Positions 24,201 to 37,747 of a stretch of 64,000 nt of DNA are shown piece after piece. The stretch spans positions 806,001 to 870,000 of the forward strand of contig QEYB01000062.1 in NCBI GenBank assembly GCA_017562135.1, written 5' to 3'. Below the pieces are notes generated by a model, which saw only the letters and a program-made list of their open reading frames with translations, did not search any database and had not been told where the DNA came from. Each line of letters opens with the position of its first letter. Within the stretch, counting starts at the first letter, position 1. The stretch comes from Dipylidium caninum (taxonomy: Eukaryota; Platyhelminthes; Cestoda; Cyclophyllidea; Dipylidiidae). The translations under genes were made by a program, and so were the position numbers.

Positions 24201-27002
24201 GTTCTCGCCCTGATCGTTGTCACTCGCTTCAATGGTGAAAATGGTTGTGCCAGCGACCATTTGATCAGGACTGAGCATAAATTCGGCCAAATTTCGTGGC
24301 GAGGTGATTTGGGGGGGATTGTCATTCTGGTCGAGCACCATCACCAAGACCGTGGCCGTGGCGGTGAAGCGTACGGCCAAGTGACTGGCCGCTGTTTCTC
24401 CGCTAAGAGGGACGTTATCCACAGCGTGCACGAAGAATTCGTAGTGAACCCGCTTCTCCCTGTCAAGGTGGCCTCTCAGTCGAATGATGCCGAAGACGCG
24501 GGTCTATCTGAAATAAACTCGTTATCAGAGCATTTGCACTGTGTCTCGCCCCAGCGCCCGGACCCCCCGGGGTCTGCGCATCGTCCGCGGCCAGACTGTA
24601 CCGCACCCGACCGAAATCGCCGATGTCAGCGTCGGTCGCCTTGACTCTTCCCACCTCCGCCAACTCAACATTCTCCTCCACCTCGAAATTGTAATTAGCT
24701 GACTCAAACTCCGGCTGGCAGTCGTTCATGTCGGTCACCAGTATCCTCACCTCGGCCGTGCTCGAGAGCCGACTTTGGGCCGTCCGGTTGCCCTCCCCTT
24801 GGTCGGTGGCTAATCACCGTGAACACGAATTGTTTGGTCTTCTCCCGATCGAAGGGACTGACGAAGGTAGAGGCTACCATTTTCCGAATCAATCTCCACA
24901 ATCCCCTTGTGTTTCGACGAGAGGGAGTATTCTATTTCTGCATTCGGGCCTACGTCGCGGTCGGTGGCAAGAACCCTCCCGATAAAGTGGCCGCTCTGCC
25001 CCATGGGAAAGTGGCGGCTTCTGTTGGACGGCAAATTCTCGGCCACTTTGAAGGTGTAGACATTGGAAGAGAACTGGGGAGGGTTGTCGTTAGCGTCCAC
25101 AATGTTAATACACACCCCGGCATGAGAGGTCAGTCGTTTTGACTTTACATCAACATCCTGATTGTCGGTGCAGGAGATTTTAACTGAAATGGTGCCTCCG
25201 CCGACGCCTTCTCTGTCCACCAGACTGTTTGACATGAGTTTGTACATCAGCATAGCCTGGCTGCTTTTCACGCCGTGCGCATTCACCTCCATGCTTGCCC
25301 ATCCTCCACTGCCCATTGTGGAAATCGGCTCGAGGGAGAACCGCGAGTCGTTCAGGGAGCATGCGACCTCCGTGCCGATTGAGGCGGCGTCGTTGTCGAC
25401 AACTGTGACTGAGCTATCATCGAACGACCGTAACCTTCGAGCAGGTTGCCGCAGGCGCCCTTTCTGCCCGTCTGTTGCTGTGGCATTGTGGAAATGTAGT
25501 CGACGAAGATTTCGGGTGCCTCATCGTTCACATCCACTATTTCCACGTAGACGGACTTGAGACGAGAGGGGCGGCTTGCCGAAATCGTAGGCCTCTACGA
25601 CAAACTTCAGGATGTAGGAACGAACGTTGAGCGGGCGAAACCGGAGCTTAGGATGGGGAATGTCAATGCTGGAGACCTGTAACTTCTTGGCCGCCTCCAG
25701 TCCGCGCTTGGCAGCCTGTCGCAGCTGACTTTCCGACTTCCTCTGCACAATCAACTGACCTGTGGTGGCATTTTTTCGGTGATTGCTCGTTGAGTCGGCA
25801 TTGTAATCATAGGAGTTAACGAGTTCAACCTCGAAGAGGTCGGCCGCTGCCGCCTGCGCCTCCGAGTAAGGCAGATTTGAGGAGGAGACATCTTTGCCGG
25901 GTATTCGAAAATTTATCCGATGGTTCTCGTACTTTCCGTCTGCATCACTGGCTTGCATGTGAAGAATCACATGGCCTGCCAAATCATCCTCGAACATGGA
26001 GCCAGCGTACTGGGTCTGAGTGAAGGTGGGCACGTGGTCGTTCACATCCTCGACGATCAGGCGTATGGGCAGTCGTCCTGACCGCGGCGGCATTCCTCCA
26101 TCCACCGCCACCAGGACGAACCGGTACTCCTTTCGCTGTTCATAATCCAGGCCGGAGGGTGCCTCCCCGGACATTCGGGAAGGGATAAGCCACAACCTTT
26201 TCTCTGACGTCGGAATTAATTGTCGAGATTCCGCTTCCACAGCTACACCACCGTCCTCGCCTCGACCGATTTCCAGATAGAAGAGATGGGCGTCTTCTCC
26301 CTCCAGTCGATAGTGACGGACACCGTTTTCTGGAGCATCCAGATCAACAGCTTCAGGGAGGGGGATACGCATCTTGGTAGGGTTGGCTTTGCTACCAAAT
26401 GGTGAATGTGAGTAACGATTTGAACCGACAGTCTCCAACACCCTGATCACATGCTCTTCGTCCTCTTCCGCGAACTTGGGCGCGTGGTCGTTCAAGTCGT
26501 CGAGGATGATGGTGAGGCTGTCGAAGGAGGGCTCACTTGGAGAACCAAAGACCACGGTTATCTGGACCACGCAGGGCTGACTGAGACTGCTGGGATGGGG
26601 ATTTGCAGCCTCACCACCGTGGTAGACATCGCGGCGGTCGCCGATTCCTCCGACACTGACGAGATCGAGACTGCCGCGGAAATTGGTGGGACAGAGGGCG
26701 TCGCGGTCAGGCGGCGTGGCGACAACCAGACTGCCGCGCGTCTGGTCAATCCTGAAGGACGAGGCGCCGGGCAGGGCGGCGTTGCTTATGGCCAACAGAC
26801 CACCGCCATCTCCGCCATTGCCTCCCTCATTGCTGTTGACCATTCCTAAGAGCTGGCGCAGGTCATTGACGACAACCGTTCCTTCTGGCGACTTCTCCAC
26901 AATGTAAAATGTTTTTGAGGCCTGGCTCAGGTGAGAGGCTCGGACAACAATGCCACAGTGGCAGTAGAGAAGACAGAAGAGTGAAAAAATAGGTGGCAAC
27001 AT
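18273..27002 (-). CDS. Protocadherin-like cell adhesion protein
   Basis: A single-pass calcium-dependent adhesion receptor. Translation should start at ATG 27002: MLPPIFSLFCLLYCHCGIVV is a signal peptide, and a good acceptor lies just upstream. One giant exon (27002-23634) carries about seven cadherin repeats, shown by the calcium-binding junctions LDDLNDHAP (about 26.49 kb), VEDVNDHVP (26.04), VDVNDEAP (25.53), VDANDNPP (25.09), TDMNDCQP (24.73) and LDQNDNPP (24.32). The membrane span, LAIIVAAVFAVV and on into VFVYFRHQ, is at about 23.80-23.73 kb. Exon 19980-19916 joins in phase (MP/GNKALRLDS). It is followed by 19375-18873 with a polyGln run and a Gly/Ser linker, and by about 18790-18273, the Ser/Pro-rich tail ending PEIRGSFV. 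At least eight frame breaks interrupt the reading. They look like sequencing errors because motifs resume immediately. The junction into the last exon is uncertain. Confidence 0.88.
19237..19263 (-). repeat. CAA/CAG repeat encoding polyglutamine
   Basis: Encodes a run of nine Gln after HQP in the cytoplasmic tail of the protocadherin. It is mostly CAA units read on the minus strand. Confidence 0.9.
22687..22699. repeat. Poly-C run of 13
   Basis: Thirteen consecutive C in protocadherin intron 1. The exact length is doubtful given other homopolymer problems in this assembly. Confidence 0.7.
23299..23311. repeat. Poly-C run of 13
   Basis: A second C13 run in the same intron, about 600 bases from the first, followed by GCGGAGG. 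Confidence 0.7.
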
Positions 27003-29303
27003 CTTGCGTTCAAGGCTGAAATATTGAGAAAGGAGAAGCTTAGAAGTCAGCCTCGAGGTAGGATGCATGAATTGATATTACTTCGAGCTAATGCAGCGCA
27101 TTTATCACCACTTGAGCCCACTACCGTCCCTGTTTTATGTGAATAATTTGTCTAGACACCCAGTTGTTTCCCCAGAGGGGGGAGGTGGCACGCGTTAGGA
27201 GTGAAGATAAATATTACACGATGGGAAAGGGTTCATGCACAAGCACTTCTCTGGGGAGAAGAACCGCAGTTGAAGCCGGTGCCGACGAGATTCGCAAAGA
27301 TATGGAAAGAGGAGAGGAGAAGTAGACGGAGACGAAGAAGAAAAAGAAGACGTACTAATGAATATTAATAGGCTAGTTGGGAAGAAACAGGAGCGGTTTC
27401 TTTGATTATCATCATCGTGAGAAGTCGTGTACTCTCTGACAAGTGCTCGGTAATTTATGCGAATGAATTCTTGCCTCACGAAAAAATTCCCTTTTCTCTT
27501 CTGGCCAGCATGCAGACCTTCATGGATCAACGTGTTGCCAACTTCTACGAAGTAGGCAATTCACGATTCTCGCCCATTTTATCTGGAGGTGGAGGGGAGT
27601 GGAGAGACATTGGGCTACCGCACTGCAAGATGTGGGTGGGGCGGGGGACGGCGGGAGGGGACGTTGTCTAGGGCGTAGGGCTTCACTTCTTCGGACGGTT
27701 AAGTGGAGACATATGAGACCGCGACGGTACGGTACGGTTGGCCACTTTTCAGTAGGCGAGTGGTCATCCTGCTCCCCCTGGGCACCGCACACCTTAAGTC
27801 TGTGCGGGTCCATGCGGACGGGAGAGGAGAGCACGTGGCACAGGGCCCCGAGGCACCTTCGTTGGTGGTTGAGAGCACAGAATCGTCAAAAGGCCTCAGG
27901 TCTTTATGAATCGCTGCTATCCTACATATCAACCTATTTTTACTTAACGAAAATTTGTTCAATCTCACAGCATCCCAATACCTCACCATCTTGACTGGAA
28001 ATTCAGTCGACTTACGGGAAAATTGTCCTCCGCTTGCACCGGATTGATGTGTGCGCTAGAAGAGTGACCCTTAAAGTGTCATGTAGGGTTGAGCGCCAGA
28101 TTTCCGGACGAGGTTTAATCGGTTTCGTGACTTTTCAAGGCAAAGCATATCTCCGTATCGCCCGGTCGGTCTGCGGCAGAACGACAAGGCCGGGCATTCC
28201 ACAATTGGCCACTTCGCCCAATCAGAGGCCACGCAGTCCCGACCAATCGCGGCCAGCCTCACCCCACGCGTCCCGCGGACCGGACGCTGTTCGACTCAAC
28301 CCCTGACGAGGTTACCTCCCGAATTGTTAAAAATAAACAACTCCACCTATTCGCACTACAGTAATTACCTCAGTCAATGCAAAATTTAAGTGATTTCCTG
28401 GGCACGAAGACAACAGTTTGGGTGTTCTCAATTGTGGGAGGTGAGACTCACCTGTCATGACTCGGGGCAATTTTCCCTGATGCTTAGAGTTAATCCCTGA
28501 TAAAAACCGCGAAAAATTAGCGCTGGCTATGAAGTTTAGCGATGCTTTTTATTCGGAGCGCTGATTTGAAGGAAACTGATGCTCCCATTTTCCTGCGACC
28601 TTTCTGGTTGTGCAAGTTCGCAGACGTCCGACTACTCCACAAAGGCTCCAATGCTTCTTTGGTAGCCAGAACCTAGGCCGAAAAGTCTTAACTTTTGTCC
28701 TTCGGGAGTCATTTTGCGAGACGTTTCCGTGACCACCTGAGTCGCTTCTCGCTTGTGGCCCGGTCAGCCCACGGAAATCGCATCTCAGCTTAAACGTGGA
28801 ACTTATGGATTTCTAAGTGTAAATGGGATGCCTCTGCCACACCAAGCCGTCATCCACGAGTGGTAAATTGATCGTCTGCAAACACTGACCGTCTCCTCTT
28901 TCTCCTCAAGAGAATTGGCTCTTTCCGACTTTGCTACGCCTCTTGTGGGTTCGTTCGCCCGACCTGCGAGAGCCTCGCTATCTCTCACGTTAATTTTAAC
29001 GGCCTCCCTGGAAGAGTCCACTATGATAGCCAACCGGAGCCATTATCTCCGCCCTTCTTGCCGCCACAAAGCATAGTCTTCCTCCTCTGATGGAAAAGTG
29101 GATTTTCCCCATTAATACACACGATTTCTTACCCGAGGCACATTTCGCTTTTGGTCATCTGAGGGGGAAAAGAAGTCGAGGCGTGCCACATAGCCTACCT
29201 CAGCCATCTCTCATGTTCATTCATCTTCCCCCGGCAATTGCCTCACCACCGTAGTGGTCGTGATCCCAACGCCAACGCAGACAGCGCCCTCTCTCTCCCC
29301 CTC

Positions 29304-29319
29304 TGTGTGTGTGTGTGTG
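29304..29319. repeat. (TG)n microsatellite
   Basis: Uninterrupted TG units preceded by a CT-rich stretch. Confidence 0.85.
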
Positions 29320-29376
29320 ATTCCCGAGCGCCATTCGGTGGGAAACGGTTGACGCTCTTTCTCTCTCCGACCCGCT

Positions 29377-29400
29377 TGTGTGTGCGTGTGTGTGTGTGTG
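29377..29400. repeat. (TG)n microsatellite with one interruption
   Basis: TG units broken by one CG. It lies 58 bases from the previous TG tract. Confidence 0.85.
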
Positions 29401-32400
29401 GATGGGTGCGGGAAGCGGGGGCGGCGAGGCGGTGGGAGGGTGGGCGCTGGGTACAAAAGGGCTGTAATTTCAGGTTAAACTGGCGTTTTTTTAAACAGAC
29501 GCCTCATGAACATTCGTGTGACTGGTACTGCCTTCAACTCAAACGTTTCCCATAACAAGTTAGTGTGATCTCAATACTTCTAGAATGATAAGCTTTCCAA
29601 CGCTAAATCAATTGTGCCCCTATAAATCCAACTCGGCAGAAGCTTTCTCGTCGTCCTTTCAACATTTTGCAATTTTTATTTCATCCGAATCCCAACAAGG
29701 CTGCCCTCCGGCAACTCTCCTATCGCGTTTTACATTTACAACTGTGTGTATGTGGCCACCACTTTGCCCGATTCCCCACTTGCCAATTACATTAGCGACA
29801 GGCCTTGATGTCCACGCACCAGCGCCGGGCTGTTTGCCTCGGCCACATCCCGCCGCCTCCATTTGCGATCGCCCCCTTCCATCCATAATTCAATTTCCCG
29901 AAGGCGACATTTGGCCAACGGACAGGAGTTTTGGTGTTGGGACGCATTTGATGGAGCGGAGTTACACAATTTGGGGGAAGCAATTTTTCAGCCCACCTTC
30001 TCACTATCCTCCATGTGGTGCTTCCTCGTCCCCCTCACACAGTCCACTTTTGCACCTGGCAGGTGTATAATCCTGGGTCCCAAGGGCAATTCTCTTGGTC
30101 CTAATGGGTGAATTCAAAAATTTTAAGCGAACATTTTCGAGTCTCTTCTAAAGTTTGTTTACTCTAACATCACACTAAGTAATTTTCTCTCAACTACACA
30201 TCTACGACGATTACCTGGGCCTGAAATATCACTGCACGACCTCGTCTCATTGTTAACTTCCTTAAACGCTTCTCAAGCCACGTTGAGTCCACGTCTAAAC
30301 TTCGGGGACCTTAGCATGTTTAGGGCTCTTAAAGGCATAAAATTAAGACTGTCTCTGTTGTAAATTTTATGAGGAGTAATAAAAAACGCGTTTGATTCAT
30401 TGTACCTGATTAAATCTGCATAAATAGTCATATAATTTCCATTGTTTTCTTTTAATAAGCCCATGGTAAAGTCGAGGTGGAGCTGCGGTGTTTGAGCTGT
30501 CCACCCGCAGCAGTTTGGGAGCCATCGCCTCCAACACCACCCAGTGCGGCCTGAGGTCCTTAAGTTAAGTTAATTTTCCTCCGGAAAAGTGAGAGGTTGA
30601 ATTTGGCAGGCGGTGGATGAGATCGTAGTTTAATCACGGTCGACCGAGTGGGAGCCATGCGCTGTTGTTTACGACAAAGAGGTGGGGAGGAAAAAGCAAT
30701 GTTACCCGTTTAATCTGCATTTCGTAAGGACGATTTCACTGTCTCCTAATCGCTGCACGAAGGAAGGTGGGTGGAGAGGCACCCAGTGGTGATTGTCAGC
30801 GTCTTTACGGCGAGTCCGGCGTTGATACCACTGAAGTGACCCAATGTCTCTTCAGTCGGGGAAATCGTCCTGACGATGGACTGCCAGTGGGCCGAAGGTT
30901 GAGAACGCCAACGTCTGGCATTTGGGGTTAATCCGAAGTTAGACCCTTAGGGCAAACTCGGGAACATAAGCGAAAAAATCACTCGACAACTCTGTACCCT
31001 TGCAGTGTCACACGATTTCAGGTATTAAAATCGGAGGAAAAATTTTTGCGTGGAAAGTGAATCCGAGGTATTAAAAAAATAGGACAACAAGTGGGTATCA
31101 TTTCTCATCCGCCCGGAGGGGGGAAGAAGGTGGGAGAAGAGGTGCGTCTGCGACTGCGTCTGCGTCCCCTGTCGCATCGCTCGGCCCACCCACCTCGCCA
31201 AACGTCCACCATGCAATCCGCAGTCCGTCCAGTCCCAGAAGGGAAAATGCCTTCTTCCTCATTGATCGCCTCAATCGCCCTCGGTGAATGGCAGTTTCGG
31301 ACAGTGAGGAGGTTTGGAGGCGGAAAGAATTCCTTCGACCTCACTCTCACTCGCTGCCTTTTTATGACTGCAACCCTTCTTCTACGTTAATTCAACTTGC
31401 TCCAGGCGTTGCGGTTTCAGTGAAACATACCTTCCTGCGCGGGCGGAAGTCATTAATTGCCTATCCGTGGCGTAAAACAGGATGTTCTCCACAGATTTTA
31501 CTCTTGGACTTACACCTTTTAGAAATGCACGGTAGGAAGTGGAAACAAACACTCCGCTTTCAATGCATTTATCACGGTTATTCTAGCATTTTGTTTAGCG
31601 TTTTTCATCTCCCCGATTAGATTGTCGGAGCAAAGAGAAAAATAGCAGGCAGGATGTTTCCTCACGGGCCGTCCACGCGGAGATGCGGGGGAGGCAACTT
31701 AAGCTGCCACCTGCCTTCGTCCCGAAAGTCGTCAGCAAGCAGAAGCCTCGTGTATCCGCCGGTAGGAAGGTCTCTTTCGAAGGAGACTTTTCCTTCCCAG
31801 TGTCTTCATTCAGTAGAGGCGTGAATGTCTGTTTCATCGCTTGTTGTGCTTTTTTGTGCCCACCGTTTTGCAGGCGCAGCCCATTATTCTACGTCAGGCT
31901 TCAAAGAGTCCCTTTAATAGCATTTAATATCCACTGACATCAAGGTTTTACTAGTGGCAAACGCCTTATTTGACAGCCAACTTTATTTCAACAAGTGCCG
32001 GCTCATCGGGCAAGTTGCACTTCCAGTGGCCGTGGAAGGCTAATTCTTCGGCTATCGACAGAACCGCTGAAAGGACGGTCACACGCCCGCGTGAGGTGGG
32101 TTCTTCGTGGAAAGTGGGAAATACGATCGACGCCTCATTGCGTCCACACCTGGCGAGGCAGCCTCACGACCCGACGGATGGTGTGGGCAAATCACTGCAA
32201 CGGGAGTGGCGCACATTTAATCGTTCAAACCTCCCTCAAATCATGTAAAGAGGCTAAATTCTAGCAATAACAAATTCGCGAAGTTGTTATCGCCAGACTA
32301 GAATTTGCCCCAGGCGGCATTGCCACGGCATGACTACCTGTCCTCAACAGTTGTTCCGGAGATCAAAATGCGTTTCTATAGCACGTGAAGTGGACACTTG

Positions 32401-35381
32401 GCCTTTCTGCGGCCCCGAGACGTGTTTCCTTTCCCTCGGGGGAACAAGCTTTGGTGCTGCCTCCGTTGCCGAACTGGGGGGCCGCCGGAAGTGCAAGGAA
32501 AAAGCACATAATAAGGCTTTTACCCATGTTTACTAGTAAAACCCCGTACAGGCGAGTTTTCAACTGGCAATTCAACCAAAATAAGTTGACTGTGACAAGC
32601 GATAGCTCCGATTTATGGGGAAAGTAGTCCCTTTAATTAACCACCCTGGACAGGCACTTTGAACGACCACCTTTCGTACACCTCGACCAAAGTTTAGCGA
32701 CTTGACAGGGAATTAATTAATCTCGCGTCGACGCCCACCAGGACCGCCTTCGGGGCCGGCGTTTGACATAGTGACGAAAGTGTTCATTTTTTTCTTCCGT
32801 GGGTGGATGAACCCCCGGTCCACGTGCACGCCTGCCGGACTGGGCGCCCGTGTGATTTATGGCTACATGATGCATAACACTGAGGAATTAAGCCGCAGGT
32901 CGAAAAAAGATTGCCGTCTCTTTGCCACTTTGCGTCCGACGTCGGTTGCAGAGAGAGGAGGGCTGAGTTTAGTCAGTGGCGCTAATTAATTGAAGTGCCA
33001 CGTTTTGCCCCTCCGCCCTGCCTCCCCCTGATGACTTGCCCGGCTTTGGTGGCGCTGTCTCTTCCGAAAGTTTAAATCGTAAAAAAACAACTTCACCAGG
33101 CTCTACCACGCCACACTTTGTAGTGTAAACTGACAAATGCTATGGGGTTCGGTTGGGACAATTGTCGGAGGTATTCGAGCTCTGTTTCGGGGACGTGGAG
33201 CGACAAAAGTCTGGTCTATTCGAGACCTGTTTACCAACCACCGGACTAACATTCAGCTCAAGAGTCCACGTCCCGCAAAGGCATTTGGCCGTGAAAGCCT
33301 GTTGTAGATCGTTCTTAGCTAAAAAAATGTAGGCACTCAACAGATCCAACGACCTCCCTCGGCTCGGAACGACTGGTGACACGAAAAACACATTGAGTGT
33401 GCTCGGAAAGGCCGGACGGGCAGAGGAGTTTCAAAGACTGGGTATAATTAAGCGGAGGATGTCATTGGCGAATTGGGGCGATGGACTGTTCTTCACAATT
33501 CCCGCATCGAATATGCCCGTTATCAGAAAAAAAACATCTTTTCGTCATGGCCTCCCTTTTTCTAATGTTCTCGGAGTTTTTGCAGAGGACTGAGCATTGT
33601 CCACTTGGGGACCCAAGCGCGCCTTCCATTTGCGTGTCAAAAGTCGCATCACCGTCGTCTGCGGCCATTCCCCGGTGTTTCGGCAGTAGCCTTATCCACT
33701 AGGCGTTTGACACCCTTAAGTCTTTGTTGCATGTCTACGCATGTCTGATGGCATCCCGTCCTAGTCTCTTATGGAACCCGCAATGCGCGGAAAGCTCGCA
33801 CTTTGACGGCCAGTTACTTTTCGGCCTAGAGCACGTTCTGCCCCTTAAACTTTCTTTGACGGCTTCAGTATTCTTCGTATGAATCAACGTGTCACGCATG
33901 TCAAACTGCCAACCGCCGTGTCAGGAGCGCGAACAGCCTCACTTTTTGGGCATTGAGGACAACTTGTGGTGCTCCACCACCGCTGCCGTCGAGTGTTTGA
34001 CCCTTTGGCTTGCTGTCTAGCCAAGTCGGAGGAGGATGATTGAACGGGTGTTGAGGCCCTACTACTTCGGGGCATTCACTCGCCCAGTCGACTGCGTCCT
34101 CTCATTCATTAACCTCACGAACCTAATCTTCTCCGACCGATCCACGCGCAGGAGAAAACAGGTTGTGGAAAGGGACAGAAGACAGAATCGCTCTCGACAC
34201 GCAAACCATGTTAGTCTAAAAGTCGTGCGAGTTTTGAGGAAAGTGGCGTTTGCTTAGCAGAGTCACCTCGGTTGAACAAGGGGAATCGTCTCTCTGGTGG
34301 AACACTTTTATCCTCACTTTGATATTCTCTCTCGCACAATTCACTGGTTAAGGATTTTTGTTTTTCCTCCCAACCATGCTTGAGCAACTACTGTCACAAG
34401 CACGAGTGGTGCACATCCGACGTCGCACCGATTGTTCCGACAGATAAACGGGGGCCTTAATGTCGGTGGTGTTCAAGATTTCTTCGCACCGGCAAAGACT
34501 CGCCGCCGGCTCCGACGCTGTCAGGCTTCACGTGTAGCCTTCGGCCCTCCAGGGAGCAGGCGGAGAGAGCGAGAAGGCGCATCAACAGCGACGGTTTCCA
34601 GACACCCCCCGCCCCCGGGTTTAGCCATTCACACCCAGCCCGTGTGCCCTAAAAACCTGATTCCTTCGTCCATTTAAAGGGTTAGTCGTCTGGATTCCTC
34701 ATGTAGCGCGCAAATTTCAGGCCGTAAGTGTGCCTTCGCTCTCACCTCCCAGACTGAGGGCATATCTCGCTCAATGCAGGACAACCTCCACTGCACGCCA
34801 AATGTTCTGCCGCTAAGCCACCTCGGCAACGCTCGCTCAACGAGGTCCGCGGTGCACTCGTGTGGACAGAGGACCGGTTAAGACTTAGCCTACTCGATGA
34901 ACTTGATATGCGCAAAAGTGTCAGCCCTTGTAGATGTCCTGAGTCCCCTTCACGCCTTAGCCCTGTGCGAACCCGACTGGGAATTGTTGAATCACGCGTT
35001 TACTGATATTGCCGGCAATGGTCCTTTTTTCGGCATGGAGGGCGGACGGAATGACCCGCTGAACTCGTGGCAAATGAGGACTATTGTGGCCACCACGCGT
35101 GTCCCGCCTCTCGACGGGGCGCACTTCCGTTCCATGGCGTCGAACAGTGCCAACAGACAACGAAGTCCTATCAAATCGACTGAGAGACGCTGAATGAAAT
35201 CGTCTCGGTGAACTTAAAGCCTATGAATGTACACGTGCAGCAGACCCTTCAAATCACGGATGACATTTCGACTGAGGTCTTGCATTATTATTCAGGGGAT
35301 AGGGTGTCTTAAATCAGTCAAGCGAAGAGCAGAATGCACCTTCTGTATAAATTTTTCATGCGGTAGGAGGAAGGAGTGGAC

Positions 35382-35423
35382 GAAGAAGAAGAAGAAGAAG
35401 AAGAAGAAGAAGAAGAAGAAGAA
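35382..35423 (+). repeat. (GAA)14 purine repeat
   Basis: Forty-two bases of uninterrupted GAA, the longest pure triplet run in the window. It sits in intergenic DNA. Perfect GAA/TTC mirror repeats of this kind can form triplex DNA. Confidence 0.9.
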
Positions 35424-37720
35424 TAGAGGAAAGTGGTGTGGCATTTCTCTTCGCCCGTCAGCACGCCAAGTGGGTACCAAGTTTATTTACATTGGGAAGA
35501 TTGTTGCGTGCGTGCGTGCGTATGTGTATCCGTGCGATGACGCCGGAGACGGAAATGGGGCCACCAAGAGATTGTCAGACTGAGTCACCGGCTCTGCCCT
35601 CCGTTGGAATGTCCTTTGGCACGACCACGGCCACGGTCGAGAGCCTTTGAACTGCCAGGCAGACATCGGGGAAGAGGCTGGCCAGTTGTACTGACTTACC
35701 TAAAAGCGTTATAGCGCTGTCATCCGCCCAGGTAATCACTGGTAGAAAGGGCCATTCGTTCGTCGGATCCACACTCGAGAAGCAGATCCGTGCCCCAGCC
35801 GCATTGCGCCAACTGCGCTGTTAGCCGCAGTCGATCGCCGTCGAACAAAACAGGGGTTTTGTGGCTGTAATCGCCAACCTTCGCGTGTTAGCCCACCACA
35901 CGAACATTAAACAGACCTTATCGGAGTACTTTTACAAGTAGTGGGGAAAGATGGGATGGCCAGAACCGCTGATGGACGTACATAGCGCGGTAGGCCTTGC
36001 TTTCCCACCCAGCGTCTGTCAGACGCACCGGAGTGATGGGCATATTTGACTGGGGCCGGGCGGACAGCCACGAGGAGCCGCGGCGAAACCCTCACTTCCG
36101 CCGGAGGTTCACCCTCTTTAGAGGCGGCTGCAAATGCCCTTCGAACGATCTTCAAACAACCGTCTTTCCTTAAGAAGGCGATCTACCCGTGGTTTAATTC
36201 AAATGAAAGTAATGTGTGGCATTCTGGAGATGCTCGGAGGAAAGGCAAGACACTGGCGACTACAGGGCATGGAACTCGAGGAAGAGGAAGACGCGGAGGA
36301 GCGGAGGAGGGGAGAAGAGGAGGGTGGAGAGCCAACCATCGGTTCCGCGACGGCGGCGCGACGACAATCGCGGTGAACACGTGGCACCTCGGTCGGTCTC
36401 CCCTCCCGCGCGTTGAGTGGAATGAATCACGCCAGTGTCTCTTTGCGTCTCCGACTTGTTTCAATAATCACTTAGACAAAAATTAGCACATCAATTATTT
36501 CACCTTCAACGCACGAAACAACAAACCCCCAAAATTTGGGAAAACAGACTCGGGAAAATTGACGAAGGGGCGGCTGGGCGGCGGGGGAGGAGGGGCGTGG
36601 GTGCCTAATAAGGCAATGCACGCGAGATTTCGAACATGCGATGACTTCCTCCATGATAACTTCCACGTTAGGTTACCCATTATTCGGCAGCCTGTTAATT
36701 CAACTTCCCTCGCTACGGATAAGTGACTTAAACCAATTTTTTTGTCGCTGTTTCCTCGAAAGATTTGGAGTTTAATGAAGAGATAAGTTAAATGAGGCGA
36801 AGGCGAAGGCATATGCATTTCCCTGAAAAATGCTATTAACTGTCCCACTGATCACCAAGTCATACAGATTTCCGGTAGAGCGTTCTGCCAATTAGTCTGA
36901 TTTCGGCTTATCACCTAAATCTCGTTCCACTTTTTTGTGAGCACGCACACAGACACTCCGGCAACGCCTCCTCCGCCCTCGCGCCCCGCCCCCGCCGGGT
37001 CCTCGAGCCCGTTGGGCTGGTGGCAGGTGGTGACAATGGGATGTCAAATCCTTTCATTAAGCGTTCATTGCTGTGAGAACTGTCAATGCTGTCGGGAGGC
37101 CAGCACATCTTCAGTCTACTGTCAGTCACCCTCGTCCCCTCGCCACGACGTCGCCTCCCTGTTGTGGCGTGCCACTGCAAAGGGATGGTCCTCGGCCTCT
37201 TCGACGCCTGCCTCTTCTTTCGTGCCAATAGAACTGCCATGAGGCAATCTTCGGGAAGGAAATTTGACTTGGCGTTCCCGCCAACCGCCCCACGAGGCTC
37301 ATTGGTCATTCGCGTGCTGGCATTTATTGGCACCGCCGTGACATCTACTTCGGTAATATAAACATTTTGAATACGCGATGCAATCTGAATGGGTCGGTTC
37401 GATCCTGGGACTGCGCCCAGGCCCTTCATGGTCCTCACCTGCCCCCCCCCCCCGCCCCGCCTCCGCCCCGCCAAGGCCCTCCCTCGGTCAGGCAGGCTGA
37501 GTTCTCCCATCAGTGGCGCCCCTTTAGATGCGCCCCATCAATGCTTACCTCGGGGAGGTGGGGCAAGTCATATCTTCGGTCGCTTCCTGATGGCTCAGAA
37601 CGCCAAAAAGCGCATATCTGTTGAGTTAGAATGTTCCGAAAAAACTCTCGGGTACATTTTTCTACCGTGCGCCGATAGGCTGCGCAAAATGGGCAATGTG
37701 CAAGTGAGAAAAGGGAGCAA

Positions 37721-37747
37721 AGGCAGGCAGGCAGGCAGGCAGGCAGG
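37721..37747. repeat. (GCAG)n tetranucleotide repeat
   Basis: About six and a half units of AGGC, uninterrupted, in intergenic DNA. Confidence 0.9.

Noticed and set aside
36911..37510. A 199-codon minus-strand frame in intergenic DNA
   Set aside because: Gly/Arg-rich, overlaps similar plus-strand frames, contains a C-run artefact and has no domain.
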